From contig QFOL01000060.1 of the NCBI GenBank assembly GCA_003241215.1, forward strand, positions 1 to 16,253: a stretch of DNA of 16,253 bases, in the 5' to 3' direction. The DNA comes from Agrobacterium fabrum (lineage in GTDB: Bacteria; Pseudomonadota; Alphaproteobacteria; Rhizobiales; Rhizobiaceae). The translations under genes were made by a program, and so were the position numbers. The notes under the pieces were generated by a model. That model saw nothing but the letters and a program-made list of their open reading frames with translations. It searched no databases and was not told the origin of the DNA. Positions 7,093-14,857 of the stretch are shown in pieces. Each line of letters begins with the position of its first letter. Position 1 is the stretch's first letter.

Positions 7093-7947
7093 ATGGTGGT
7101 GGTTGCCATGCCCGATAATAAAAAGCCCAATGGGCAAAAGCCTGAAACGGTTCCGGCGGCGCAACGGAAGGCCGGAGTTGAGACGGGCACGCTCGGCAAG
7201 GCCGTCTCGCTGCTGGAGTTGATCGCCTTTGCCGAAAAGCCGATGCGTTTTACCGATGTGGTCGAAGCCTGCGGCCAGCCGCGCGGCACGGTTCACCGCC
7301 AGCTCGCCCATCTCGTTGCCGAAGGCCTTGTCGATCACGCTGCCGACCAGACCTATGCCGTGGGGCTGAGGTTGCTGCAACTGGCCGCGAAAGCCTGGAG
7401 CGGCAACGACCTGCGCAGCGTCGCGGCCCCCCACCTGGCGGCCTTGCAGGAGATGACGCAGGAATCGGTGCATCTCGCCGTGCTGAACGGCAGACAGGTG
7501 ACCTATCTGGACAAGATGGAGGGGCAGCACACATTGCGCATGCATTCGCAGGTCGGAAAAACCTCGCCAGCCTATTGCACCGGGGTGGGCAAGGCGGCGC
7601 TGTCGCTGCTGTCAGCCGATGATCTGGCGGAACTCGCCACAGGGCTGGACTTCCATCGCTTCACGGAAAATACGATCACCACGCCGGAAGCGCTGATGGC
7701 CGATGTGGCGGCCATCAGCGACAATGGCTACGGTTTCGACCTTCAGGAACACGAGATCGGAATTCACTGTGTCGCCGCACCGGTCCGGGCGCCCGGCCGC
7801 AATTTTCGGGCGGCGATTTCCGTCACCGGCCCAGCCTATCGCGTGGATGTCGAGCAGCTCCGCAAATGGGCCCCCCTGGTGCGCGAGACCGCCGACAGGA
7901 TTTCCGACGATCTTGCCTGCAGATTATCCCCGGTTGCGGATGGTTGA
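7093..7947 (+). CDS. IclR-family transcriptional regulator of the sugar cluster
   Basis: The protein (about 284 residues) has an N-terminal IclR winged helix (about 32-95: GKAVSLLELIAF, then the recognition region GQPRGTVHRQLAHLVAEGLV) and a C-terminal IclR effector domain (about 105-275), including HLAVLNGRQVTYLDKMEG, the SPAYCTGVGKA turn and GYGFDLQEHEIGIHCVAAPV. IclR proteins bind small metabolites and usually repress adjacent catabolic genes. Divergence from the SDR-dgoK-dgoA-lactonase cluster and the palindrome between them make it the probable local regulator, with a sugar acid or pathway intermediate as ligand. The start is uncertain. AAGG at 7083-7086 favours ATG 7093; ATG 7078, 7090 or 7108 are possible, and the frame is open back to 7018. 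Confidence 0.88.
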   Translation: MVVVAMPDNKKPNGQKPETVPAAQRKAGVETGTLGKAVSLLELIAFAEKPMRFTDVVEACGQPRGTVHRQLAHLVAEGLVDHAADQTYAVGLRLLQLAAKAWSGNDLRSVAAPHLAALQEMTQESVHLAVLNGRQVTYLDKMEGQHTLRMHSQVGKTSPAYCTGVGKAALSLLSADDLAELATGLDFHRFTENTITTPEALMADVAAISDNGYGFDLQEHEIGIHCVAAPVRAPGRNFRAAISVTGPAYRVDVEQLRKWAPLVRETADRISDDLACRLSPVADG

Positions 7948-7955
7948 GGAAAAAA

Positions 7956-7972
7956 ACGGGGCGCGGCCCCGT
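7956..7972 (-). terminator. GC-rich hairpin after iclR, oriented as a minus-strand terminator
   Basis: ACGGGGC-GCG-GCCCCGT is a perfect 7-3-7 hairpin nine bases after the IclR stop. The run of six A residues is on its left side (7950-7955), so the T-tract follows the hairpin only on the minus strand. As a classical terminator it would stop transcripts running leftward, antisense to iclR. On the plus strand it lacks a T-run, though the hairpin may still mark the mRNA end. Confidence 0.5.
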
Positions 7973-8160
7973 GGATTTCCGCAGGTGGAACTGCCCTGCA
8001 TGCACCCATTCCGATGCCTCCAACATTATTTTCGACTATTCTGAATTAAGTTTTCAACTTTTGTTTGCATGAATCGTTTTGGTGAGTAACATCCGCCACG
8101 ATTTCCGGGCAAAGGCGGGTCTTTGCGGCGGCATTTTCTCATTCTCGAAGAACAGCTTTG

Positions 8161-8901
8161 ATGCAGAAAACAGAGACGGCCGCCGTTCAGTCGATTGGTG
8201 TTGATTGCGTTCGCGAGATCGCCGATCTCAACACCCAATTCGATATATTCCGGTTTCTGAAGCGGCTGACGGAGGCCTGGGAATTCAGGGCCTTCATGGT
8301 GCTCGATCTGTCTTCGGAAGTGGCGAGCGAACTATCGCAATACACGATCATCACGAGCTGGCCGGCCGAGCTTCTGCAGCGTTACGATGAAGAGGGCCTG
8401 TTGCAGACCAGCCTGGTAATGGCGCAGTTGAAAAAAACCACCGTACCCTTTTCCGTCTCCGTGGATTTTCTGGCCGGAGGCGACGGAGAAACCGCCAAGA
8501 AAACCGTGATCAACCTCTTCGAACGGTTCGAGATGATCAATTCGGTGTGGTTTCCCGTTCACGACATCACCATGCGACGGGGGGCGGTATCCTTTTCCGG
8601 CAACAAGACCGCGCTGTCCGCCAGCCGGCTAGCGGAGCTTTTTTACATTTCCAGCCATGTCTTTGCCCGGCTGTCTGAAATACGCCGCCTCGATTTCAGG
8701 GTTCCCGAAACATTGAGCGAGCGGGAGATCGACTGTCTGAACTGGACCGCCGCCGGCAAGACCAGCGCCGAAATCGCTGAAATCATGATGCTGTCGGAAC
8801 ATACCATCAATCATTACCTGAACCGCGCGACGAAAAAACTCGATACGGTCAACCGCACCCAGGCTGTCGCAAAAGCGTTGCGAGTGGGGCTGATAAAATA
8901 G
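8161..8901 (+). CDS. LuxR-family transcriptional regulator with a degenerate autoinducer pocket
   Basis: This 246-residue protein has an N-terminal autoinducer-binding-like domain (about 20-165) and a clear C-terminal LuxR/GerE helix-turn-helix (about 182-245: LSEREIDCLNWTAAGKTSAE, then LSEHTINHYLNRATKKL). Aligned to TraR, the tyrosine is kept (Y75) but the acyl-homoserine-lactone contacts are changed: Trp57 to L71, Asp70 to S84 and Trp85 to V99. It probably does not bind a classical AHL. No luxI-like synthase is in the window, so it is a LuxR solo by context. ATG 8161 is chosen over the adjacent TTG 8158. An NrtA-like gene follows after 78 bases in the same direction. S. meliloti has LuxR genes in what I recall as the same chromosomal place. 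Confidence 0.85.
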   Translation: MQKTETAAVQSIGVDCVREIADLNTQFDIFRFLKRLTEAWEFRAFMVLDLSSEVASELSQYTIITSWPAELLQRYDEEGLLQTSLVMAQLKKTTVPFSVSVDFLAGGDGETAKKTVINLFERFEMINSVWFPVHDITMRRGAVSFSGNKTALSASRLAELFYISSHVFARLSEIRRLDFRVPETLSEREIDCLNWTAAGKTSAEIAEIMMLSEHTINHYLNRATKKLDTVNRTQAVAKALRVGLIK

Positions 8902-8913
8902 CGAAATCCTAAT

Positions 8914-8930
8914 TTTATCATTGTGATAAA
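8914..8930. promoter_or_regulatory. Perfect 7-3-7 palindrome between the LuxR and NrtA-like genes
   Basis: TTTATCATTGTGATAAA has 7-bp arms around TTG and begins 12 bases after the luxR stop. A further TGATAAA at 8891-8897 overlaps the luxR C-terminus, exactly 33 bases (about three helical turns) before the right arm. No T-run follows, so it is not an obvious terminator. It looks like a protein operator, possibly for the LuxR protein itself; the binder is unknown. Confidence 0.5.
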
Positions 8931-8966
8931 CCGCTTCCTGGGCGATCCTTCCTTCGAATCACCGGA

Positions 8967-8982
8967 AAGGAGAAATCGTTTG
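8967..8982 (+). promoter_or_regulatory. Strong ribosome binding site that decides a TTG start
   Basis: AAGGAG at 8967-8972 is followed by a seven-base spacer and TTG at 8980. This is the best Shine-Dalgarno match I found in the window and rules against the upstream GTG at 8923. Confidence 0.75.
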
Positions 8983-10203
8983 CCGGAACGGCATAAGGTA
9001 AAAGCAGGATTTTCTCCGACTATCGACTGCGCCGTGCTGATAGCCGCTGCCGAAAAAGGCTTTGCTGCCGATGAAGGCATAGAACTCGAACTTTTCCGAA
9101 AACAGTCCGCGCGCGCCGTGCTTGCGGCGCTCGGCGAGGGTGGCGTCCATGCCGCGCATCTGCCGGCCCCGATCCCCGTCGGTTCCGCGGTCGGCCTCGA
9201 CGATCTCCCGGCCGATATTGTCGGCGTTTTCACGCTCTCCCTTGGCGGATCGGCAACGACCGTTTCGCACGGATTTTATGACGAACTTTATCGCGAAGGG
9301 CTGAAGCTGCCGGATCCGGCGGCTTTCGGACGGGCGATGGCCCGTGTCTGCGCCGCACGCCGGGCTGCGGGCGAGAATCCGCCGGTCTTTGCCGTCGAGG
9401 ATATTGTCTCCACGCCCTTTTATGCGCTGCGTTATCTGCTCGGAAGCTGCGGCGTGCTGCTTGGCCGGGATATGGAAATCGTCGAAGCCCTGCCGAAGGC
9501 GATGCCGGCGCTCCTGGAAAGCGGCAAGGTCGATGCGCTCTGTACCGCCGAACCGGCCGGCAGCGCCGTGGTGCTTGGCGGGGCGGGGCGGATCGTCACC
9601 ACCGGGGCGCTGATCTGGCACAATGCGCCGGAAAAGATGCTGGCCGTGAAAAGAGGCTGGGCGGAGGAGAATGCCGCCCCGCTGGAGGGTTTGCTGCGTG
9701 CGCTTTACCGCGCCGGCGAATGGTGCGCCAATGCCGCCAATATCGAGGAGCTGGCCGGTATCCTTGCCGCCCCGCAATATATGGATGAGAACGGCGAGCA
9801 CCTGCTGCCGGCGCTGACGGGCTATATCTCCACCTCGCAGAAGGACATGCAGCGTTTTCAGGAGTTTTTCGTAACGAGCGCCAAGGCCGCCAATTTCCCG
9901 TGGCAGAGCCAGGCCCTGTGGTTCTTCAGCCAGATGTTGCGCTGGGGCGAGGTTTCCGCCGATCAGCGGTTCAATGCGGCCCTGGTGGAGGCCGCACGCA
10001 ACGCCTATCGGCCGGATATTTTCCGCAAGGCCATGAAGCCGCTTTTTGTGCCGGTGCCGGGCGCCAATCTGAAGCTGGAGGGCACGTTGCGTGAGCCGGT
10101 TCATGTCGGCGCATCCCGTACGGGCCTCGTGCTCGGTCCCGACTGTTTTTTCGACGGCCATGTTTTCGATCCGGAAACGCTCGAGATGGACGACGAAATC
10201 TGA
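8980..10203 (+). CDS. Cytosolic NrtA/NasS/CmpA-like ligand-binding protein
   Basis: The protein (407 residues) resembles the NrtA/CmpA substrate-binding proteins of nitrate and bicarbonate ABC transporters: VKAGFSPTIDCAVLIAAAEKG at the N-terminus and GEGGVHAAHLPAPIPV (52-67) are typical. It has no signal peptide or lipobox, and no ABC permease or ATPase is near, so it is more like NasS, the cytosolic nitrate/nitrite sensor that holds the NasT antiterminator. No NasT (ANTAR) gene is in the window; the neighbour is a LuxR protein. TTG 8980 is the start: AAGGAG (8967-8972) stands seven bases upstream. The longer GTG start at 8923 lies inside the palindrome and has no ribosome site. Ligand and partner are unknown. 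Confidence 0.8.
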   Translation: MPERHKVKAGFSPTIDCAVLIAAAEKGFAADEGIELELFRKQSARAVLAALGEGGVHAAHLPAPIPVGSAVGLDDLPADIVGVFTLSLGGSATTVSHGFYDELYREGLKLPDPAAFGRAMARVCAARRAAGENPPVFAVEDIVSTPFYALRYLLGSCGVLLGRDMEIVEALPKAMPALLESGKVDALCTAEPAGSAVVLGGAGRIVTTGALIWHNAPEKMLAVKRGWAEENAAPLEGLLRALYRAGEWCANAANIEELAGILAAPQYMDENGEHLLPALTGYISTSQKDMQRFQEFFVTSAKAANFPWQSQALWFFSQMLRWGEVSADQRFNAALVEAARNAYRPDIFRKAMKPLFVPVPGANLKLEGTLREPVHVGASRTGLVLGPDCFFDGHVFDPETLEMDDEI

Positions 10204-10222
10204 AGCTGCAGCGTTAAATCGT

Positions 10223-10243
10223 CGCGAATGCGTCACGTTCGCG
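10223..10243. repeat. Inverted repeat in the leader before mrp
   Basis: CGCGAA (10223-10228) and TTCGCG (10238-10243) form a 6-bp stem with a nine-base loop, 19 bases after the NrtA-like stop. A 12-bp palindrome, CGAAGCGCTTCG, follows at 10256-10267. Neither has a T-run. They could be a weak transcript end or leader structure; no function can be assigned. Confidence 0.3.
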
Positions 10244-10330
10244 CTTTGGCATTGGCGAAGCGCTTCGGCTTGTCTATGGATGGCCGGAATATAGCCCTTA
10301 CCCGGCCGGACGATAGAGCGGAGTGGAAAT

Positions 10331-11461
10331 ATGGCAGAGGTCAGCAGGAACCAGGTCGAAAAGGCGTTGGAAACCGTCATCTATCCGGGCAGCGGTCAAA
10401 ACATCGTCGCGCTCGGCATGGTTTCGGAAATCTTCATCGCCGAGGCGAAAGCCTATTTCTCGATTACGGTGCCGGCCGACAAGGCGGCGGAAATGGAACC
10501 CTTGAGGCTTGCGGCCGAACGGGCGGCCAAAAGCGTGGAAGGCATTGCCGGCGCGGTCGTTGCGCTGACGGCCGACCGCAAGCCCGGCCAGCAGCAGCCC
10601 GCACCGGCGCGTCCCGCCGCCGCAACCGGTCGCCCGGCCGCGCAGCCGCGCTCGGCGAAGGTGGGTGTTCCGGGTGTCGGCGCCATCATCGCCGTGGCCT
10701 CGGGCAAGGGCGGGGTCGGCAAGTCGACGACCGCAGTCAATCTGGCGCTCGGCCTTCAGGCGCTCGGCCTCAGGGTCGGCATGCTCGATGCCGATATTTA
10801 CGGTCCCTCACTGCCGCGACTGCTGAAAATTTCCGGCCGTCCGAAACAGCAGGAAGACCGCATCATCCTCCCCATGGAAAATTACGGGCTGAAAGTCATG
10901 TCCATGGGTTTTCTTGTGGATGAGGAGGCCGCGATGATCTGGCGCGGACCGATGGTGCAGTCCGCGCTGATGCAGATGCTGCGCGAAGTGGCCTGGGGCG
11001 AGCTGGATGTGCTGGTGTTGGACATGCCGCCCGGCACGGGCGATGCGCAGCTCACCATCGCCCAGCAGGTGCCGCTTGCCGGCGCCGTCATCGTCTCCAC
11101 GCCGCAGGATCTGGCGTTGCTCGATGCGCGCAAGGGCATCACCATGTTCCGCAAGGTGGAAGTGCCGCTGCTCGGCGTCATCGAAAATATGAGCTATTTC
11201 ATCGCGCCCGATACCGGCGCGCGCTACGATATTTTCGGTCACGGCGGTGCGAAGGCGGAAGCTGAAAGGATCGGCGTGCCGTTCCTCGGAGAGGTGCCGC
11301 TCACCATCTCCATCCGTGAATATTCGGATGCCGGAACGCCCGTCGTCGTGGCCGAGCCTGATGGCCCGCAGGCCGCGATCTATCGCGATATCGCCGAAAA
11401 GGTCTGGGCGCGGATCGGCGCAGGCGAGAGAAAGGCCGCGCCGAGAATCGTTTTCGAATAG
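10331..11461 (+). CDS. mrp: Mrp/ApbC (NBP35-family) Fe-S cluster carrier-type P-loop ATPase
   Basis: Mrp/ApbC proteins are dimeric ATPases that carry and deliver Fe-S clusters. This 376-residue protein has an N-terminal MIP18/DUF59 domain (about 4-80), a Pro/Ala/Gln-rich linker (about 84-112) and the ATPase domain (about 116-360). The deviant Walker A is GKGGVGKST (125-133), followed by DADIYGPS (152-159) and DMPPGTGD (231-238). The C-terminal signature reads IENMSYFIAPDTG (284-296): at the place where most family members have a CxxC that holds the bridging cluster, the residues are A292-P-D-T295. I recall this substitution from other rhizobia. The start is firm: GGAG at 10320-10323 is seven bases before ATG. 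Confidence 0.93.
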   Translation: MAEVSRNQVEKALETVIYPGSGQNIVALGMVSEIFIAEAKAYFSITVPADKAAEMEPLRLAAERAAKSVEGIAGAVVALTADRKPGQQQPAPARPAAATGRPAAQPRSAKVGVPGVGAIIAVASGKGGVGKSTTAVNLALGLQALGLRVGMLDADIYGPSLPRLLKISGRPKQQEDRIILPMENYGLKVMSMGFLVDEEAAMIWRGPMVQSALMQMLREVAWGELDVLVLDMPPGTGDAQLTIAQQVPLAGAVIVSTPQDLALLDARKGITMFRKVEVPLLGVIENMSYFIAPDTGARYDIFGHGGAKAEAERIGVPFLGEVPLTISIREYSDAGTPVVVAEPDGPQAAIYRDIAEKVWARIGAGERKAAPRIVFE

Positions 11462-11798
11462 CGCCCCGGCCTCGGCCAAAACCCGAACGGGCGCCGTCAG
11501 GCCTCGAATAGTCCTTTGAAAACAGAAGATTAATCGCCAGTATCGGGCGGTTTTTCCGGGGTTGAACTCCAGAAATGCTTCGCCTGCAATGCTGTCGCGA
11601 AAAAATATTGCTTGATTGCATCTCGCTTTGGGCGCATACGCCTGCGCCGTTTGGCTCTTGGTCCATCGGGCTGTCGGGATATGAGATCCCGCCGGCTGCG
11701 GTATTCCCTGAAGTGTCATCCAAAGGTTTGCCGACCGCAAACAGGATATGTTAAGCAGCATTGCGGCTGAAGCCTGCAATGTGGAGCGGAGAAACGGA
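11462..11798. other. Intergenic region between mrp and corA
   Basis: These 337 bases hold no supported gene; the antisense ORFs are shadows that extend from mrp. Structures seen are a weak hairpin CGCC/GGCG followed by GTTTTT (about 11535-11558), which may end mrp transcription, and a 6-6-6 inverted repeat GGCGCA...TGCGCC at 11631-11648 without a T-run. The corA ribosome site GGAG is at 11788-11791. An open frame runs in from ATG 11748 but that start has no usable ribosome site. No convincing promoter motif was found, although the corA-kup promoter must lie here. Confidence 0.45.
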
Positions 11799-12776
11799 TT
11801 GATAAATGCCTATCGCGCCAATTGCGAGGCGATCAGCCTGTCGTGTGACGACGGCTCCGGACCGATTCCCGACGACATCGTCTGGATCGATCTCGTCAAT
11901 CCTGACAGGGCGGAAGAGCAGCATGTGGAAATGCTGCTGGGGCTCGATCTGCCCACCCGAGAGGACCTGAAGGATATCGAGCCTTCCAGCCGGCTTTATA
12001 TGGAAGACGGCAATGTCTTCATGACGGCCTCCCTGGTGTGGAAGGCGGATTCGGACGATCCGCGCCTGACCGATGTCGCCTTCATCCTGGCCGGCAAGCG
12101 TCTGGTGACGATCCGTTATGCCGAGCCGAAATCCTTCCATCTTTTTATTGCCGCCATCACCCGCGTGCCGCACGACATGCGCAGCGGCGCGGCGCTTCTG
12201 CTGAAGCTGCTCGAAACCATCGTCGACCGCACGGCGGAAATTCTCGAAAACTCGGTTGCCGGTATCGACAATCTCGCCGCCGATATTCTCGGCAGCCAGT
12301 CGCGGGCCAAGCGCAAGGCGCCGCGTTATCTCGAAGACCGCCTGACCAATATCGCCGGCTACCACCGCCTGATCTCGAAGGTTCGCGACAGCCTCGCCTC
12401 GCTGGCGCGCCTACAGACCTTCCTGTCCACCAGCGACCAGGTTCGCGAGGACAAGGGCGCACGTGAACAGGGTAAGTCGATTTCCCGCGATATCCAGTCC
12501 CTGACGGAGCACGCCTCCTTCGTTTCCGGCAATCTGACCTTCCTGCTGGACGCCTCGCTCGGTATCATCAACATCGAGCAGAACGGCATCATCAAGATTT
12601 TCTCCATTGCCTCGGTGGTGTTTTTGCCGCCGACCCTGGTGGCCTCGATTTATGGAATGAACTTTCAGCTCATGCCGGAGTTGAACTGGACATTTGGGTA
12701 TCCTCTTGCGCTGGTCGTCATGCTGATGTCCGCAATCATCCCGTTTCTCTTTTTTCGTTGGAAGGGCTGGCTCTGA
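11799..12776 (+). CDS. corA: CorA-family divalent cation (Mg2+/Co2+) transporter
   Basis: CorA forms homopentameric Mg2+ channels in the inner membrane. The protein (325 residues) has a large cytoplasmic N-terminal domain with the long stalk helices (about 140-265), then two C-terminal membrane helices (about 266-285 and 301-320) joined by the signature loop YGMNFQLMPELNW with GMN at 286-288. It ends in the basic tail FRWKGWL. The longest frame begins at ATG 11748, only one base after an AGGA. TTG 11799, seven bases after GGAG, is better placed and gives MINAYRA. kup starts 15 bases after the stop, so the two are probably one transcript for Mg and K uptake. Confidence 0.92.
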   Translation: MINAYRANCEAISLSCDDGSGPIPDDIVWIDLVNPDRAEEQHVEMLLGLDLPTREDLKDIEPSSRLYMEDGNVFMTASLVWKADSDDPRLTDVAFILAGKRLVTIRYAEPKSFHLFIAAITRVPHDMRSGAALLLKLLETIVDRTAEILENSVAGIDNLAADILGSQSRAKRKAPRYLEDRLTNIAGYHRLISKVRDSLASLARLQTFLSTSDQVREDKGAREQGKSISRDIQSLTEHASFVSGNLTFLLDASLGIINIEQNGIIKIFSIASVVFLPPTLVASIYGMNFQLMPELNWTFGYPLALVVMLMSAIIPFLFFRWKGWL

Positions 12777-12791
12777 GGAGCCAGGATCATC

Positions 12792-14711
12792 ATGTCCCAG
12801 ATTGCTGACAAGGATCTTGCCGAGAAGCCGGATGCGGATGACGCGCACAAGAACAAGGGGCTTTACGCCGGGATACTTGGTTCCATTGGCGTCGTTTACG
12901 GCGATATCGGCACCAGCCCGCTTTATGCCTTCCGCGAGGCCCTGCGGCCGATCGCCTATGACGGCGTCACCGAAAACGAGGTCATCGGCCTGATCTCCCT
13001 GATGATCTGGTCTTTGACGATCATCGTGACGTTTAAATATATCACGCTTCTTCTGCGCGCCGACAATGACGGCGAGGGCGGCACGCTGTCGCTGCTGGCG
13101 CTGCTAATGAAAACGGCGGGCACCCATCGCGGTGTTCTCATCGTGCTCGGCCTCATCGGCGCGGCGCTGTTCCTGGGCGACGCCATGATCACGCCGGCGC
13201 TGTCGGTGCTGTCGGCGGTGGAGGGCCTGAAACTGGTCACGCCGGCGATGGATGATTTCGTCATCCCGATTTCAGTCGGCATTCTCATCGGCCTCTTCGC
13301 CATCCAGTCCCACGGCACGGGGACGGTGGCGAAATTTTTCGGGCCGATTACGGCTGTCTGGTTCATCGTCATGGGCCTTGCCGGACTTTTCCACATCGCC
13401 GACGATTTCAGCATCCTTTATGCCTTCAATCCGTGGCATGCCGTTGAATTTCTGTCGAATGAGGGTTTTTACGGCATTGTCGTTCTCGGCGCCGTGTTCC
13501 TGACGATCACCGGCGCAGAGGCGCTTTATGCCGATCTTGGCCATTTCGGCCGCCGTCCCATCCAGTGGGCGTGGTTCTGTCTGGTTTTCCCGGCGCTGAC
13601 GCTGAACTATCTCGGGCAGGGCGCGCTGGTTCTGAAAGACCCGACGGCGATGGCCAATCCGTTCTACCTGATGTTCCCGCAATGGGCGATCCTGCCGGCC
13701 GTCATTCTGGCCACCGCCGCCACCATCATCGCCAGCCAGGCGGTCATAACAGGCGCGTTTTCGCTGGTGCGTCAGGCGATCCATCTCGGTTACCTGCCGC
13801 GCATGGAAATCCTCTTCACCTCGGAAACCAATACGGGGCAGATCTACCTTCCCGCCGTCAACACCATCCTGCTGTTCGGTGTCGTCGCGCTCGTCCTCAC
13901 CTTCAAGAGTTCGGACGCGCTGGCCACCGCCTATGGCATCTCCGTCACCGGTGCGATGGTCGTCACCAGCCTGATGTTCTTCGAATTCGTGCGCAAGCGC
14001 TGGCAATGGTCGGTCTGGCTGGCCCTTGCCGTGCTGGCGCCGCTGCTGCTTTTGGAACTGGTGTTCCTCGGCGCCAACCTGCTCAAGATTCATGATGGCG
14101 GTTATGTGCCGGTGATGCTGGCGATCGCCTTCACCATCATCATGACCACCTGGCAGCGCGGCTCGAAGATCCTCTTCGCCAAGACCCGCCGCATCGATAT
14201 ACCGCTGAAGGCCTTCATCGCCTCGGTGGAAAAGGAAAGCGCCCATGCGCCGGTGCGTGTGCCCGGTACGGCGATCTTCCTGACCGGCGATCCGGAGGCC
14301 GTGCCGGCGGCGCTGCTGCACAATCTCAAGCATAACCATGTCCTGCATGACAAGAACGTCATCCTGACCATCCGCACCGAGGACCAGCCGCGTGTGCATC
14401 CGGGAGATCGCTATACGCTGACGAAGATGAGCGACCGTTTTGTCGTGGTCGAACTGCATTTCGGCTTCATGGAAACCCAGAACGTCACCCAGGCGCTGGG
14501 CTATCTGAGGCGCACCGGCTACAAGTTCGACATCATGTCGACCTCGTTCTATCTCGGCCGGCGCAAGCTGGTGCCGGATCCGAAATCGGGCATGCCGGGC
14601 TGGCAGAACCGCCTGTTCATCGCGCTCGCCGAAACGGCGGCCGATCCGTCGGATTATTTCCGCCTGCCGGCCAACCGCGTGGTGGAATTGGGTTCGCACG
14701 TCGTCGTCTGA
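12792..14711 (+). CDS. kup: KUP-family low-affinity potassium uptake transporter
   Basis: Kup is an inner-membrane K+ uptake protein driven by proton symport. The 639-residue length is normal. After a short charged N-terminus comes the family signature [13 protein letters not shown] (33-45), then about 12 predicted membrane helices up to residue 450, including [30 protein letters not shown] and LNYLGQGAL, and a cytoplasmic C-terminal domain from about 453 (WQRGSKILF onward). The start has AGGA five bases upstream, plus GAGGAG overlapping the corA stop, so translation of the pair is probably linked. By remembered gene order it corresponds to kup1 of S. meliloti. No sign of truncation. Confidence 0.95.
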   Translation: MSQIADKDLAEKPDADDAHKNKGLYAGILGSIGVVYGDIGTSPLYAFREALRPIAYDGVTENEVIGLISLMIWSLTIIVTFKYITLLLRADNDGEGGTLSLLALLMKTAGTHRGVLIVLGLIGAALFLGDAMITPALSVLSAVEGLKLVTPAMDDFVIPISVGILIGLFAIQSHGTGTVAKFFGPITAVWFIVMGLAGLFHIADDFSILYAFNPWHAVEFLSNEGFYGIVVLGAVFLTITGAEALYADLGHFGRRPIQWAWFCLVFPALTLNYLGQGALVLKDPTAMANPFYLMFPQWAILPAVILATAATIIASQAVITGAFSLVRQAIHLGYLPRMEILFTSETNTGQIYLPAVNTILLFGVVALVLTFKSSDALATAYGISVTGAMVVTSLMFFEFVRKRWQWSVWLALAVLAPLLLLELVFLGANLLKIHDGGYVPVMLAIAFTIIMTTWQRGSKILFAKTRRIDIPLKAFIASVEKESAHAPVRVPGTAIFLTGDPEAVPAALLHNLKHNHVLHDKNVILTIRTEDQPRVHPGDRYTLTKMSDRFVVVELHFGFMETQNVTQALGYLRRTGYKFDIMSTSFYLGRRKLVPDPKSGMPGWQNRLFIALAETAADPSDYFRLPANRVVELGSHVVV

Positions 14712-14760
14712 TCATTGGAAGATGGTTACACATTAACGTGAAACCGCGTCCGCGCGCGGC

Positions 14761-14776
14761 GTTAACCAAGCATCAA
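14761..14776. promoter_or_regulatory. Near-perfect CtrA-type site upstream of the cell-wall hydrolase
   Basis: GTTAA-N7-TCAA reads on the minus strand as TTGA-N7-TTAAC, eight of nine fixed positions of the CtrA consensus. Additional TTAA half-sites are at 14733-14736 and 14779-14782, and a GATTC (CcrM-type GANTC) site is at 14788-14792. The group fills the 146-base gap between kup and the hydrolase start. CtrA or CcrM control is inferred. Confidence 0.45.
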
Positions 14777-14857
14777 GGTTAATAAGAGATTCTCGAACAC
14801 CTGTAGCAAATATGGTTGTCGGTGTTCGGAGTGCTGGTTTTGCGTTCGAAAAGAGTA

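Noticed and set aside
8048..8060. AAGTT-TTC-AACTT inverted repeat upstream of the LuxR gene
   Set aside because: Only 5-bp AT-rich arms; could arise by chance and is not close to the lux-box length.
8959..10380. 473-codon minus-strand ORF opposite the NrtA-like gene
   Set aside because: Long only because of third-position GC bias; composition is antisense-like and the plus strand has the NrtA motifs and a strong ribosome site.
10228..10923. 231-codon plus-strand ORF overlapping mrp in another frame
   Set aside because: Gly/Arg-rich out-of-frame reading of mrp; mrp has its own ribosome site and Walker A motif.
13272..14699. 475-codon minus-strand ORF opposite kup
   Set aside because: Antisense of a full-length Kup transporter; His/Arg/Gln-rich translation without motifs.
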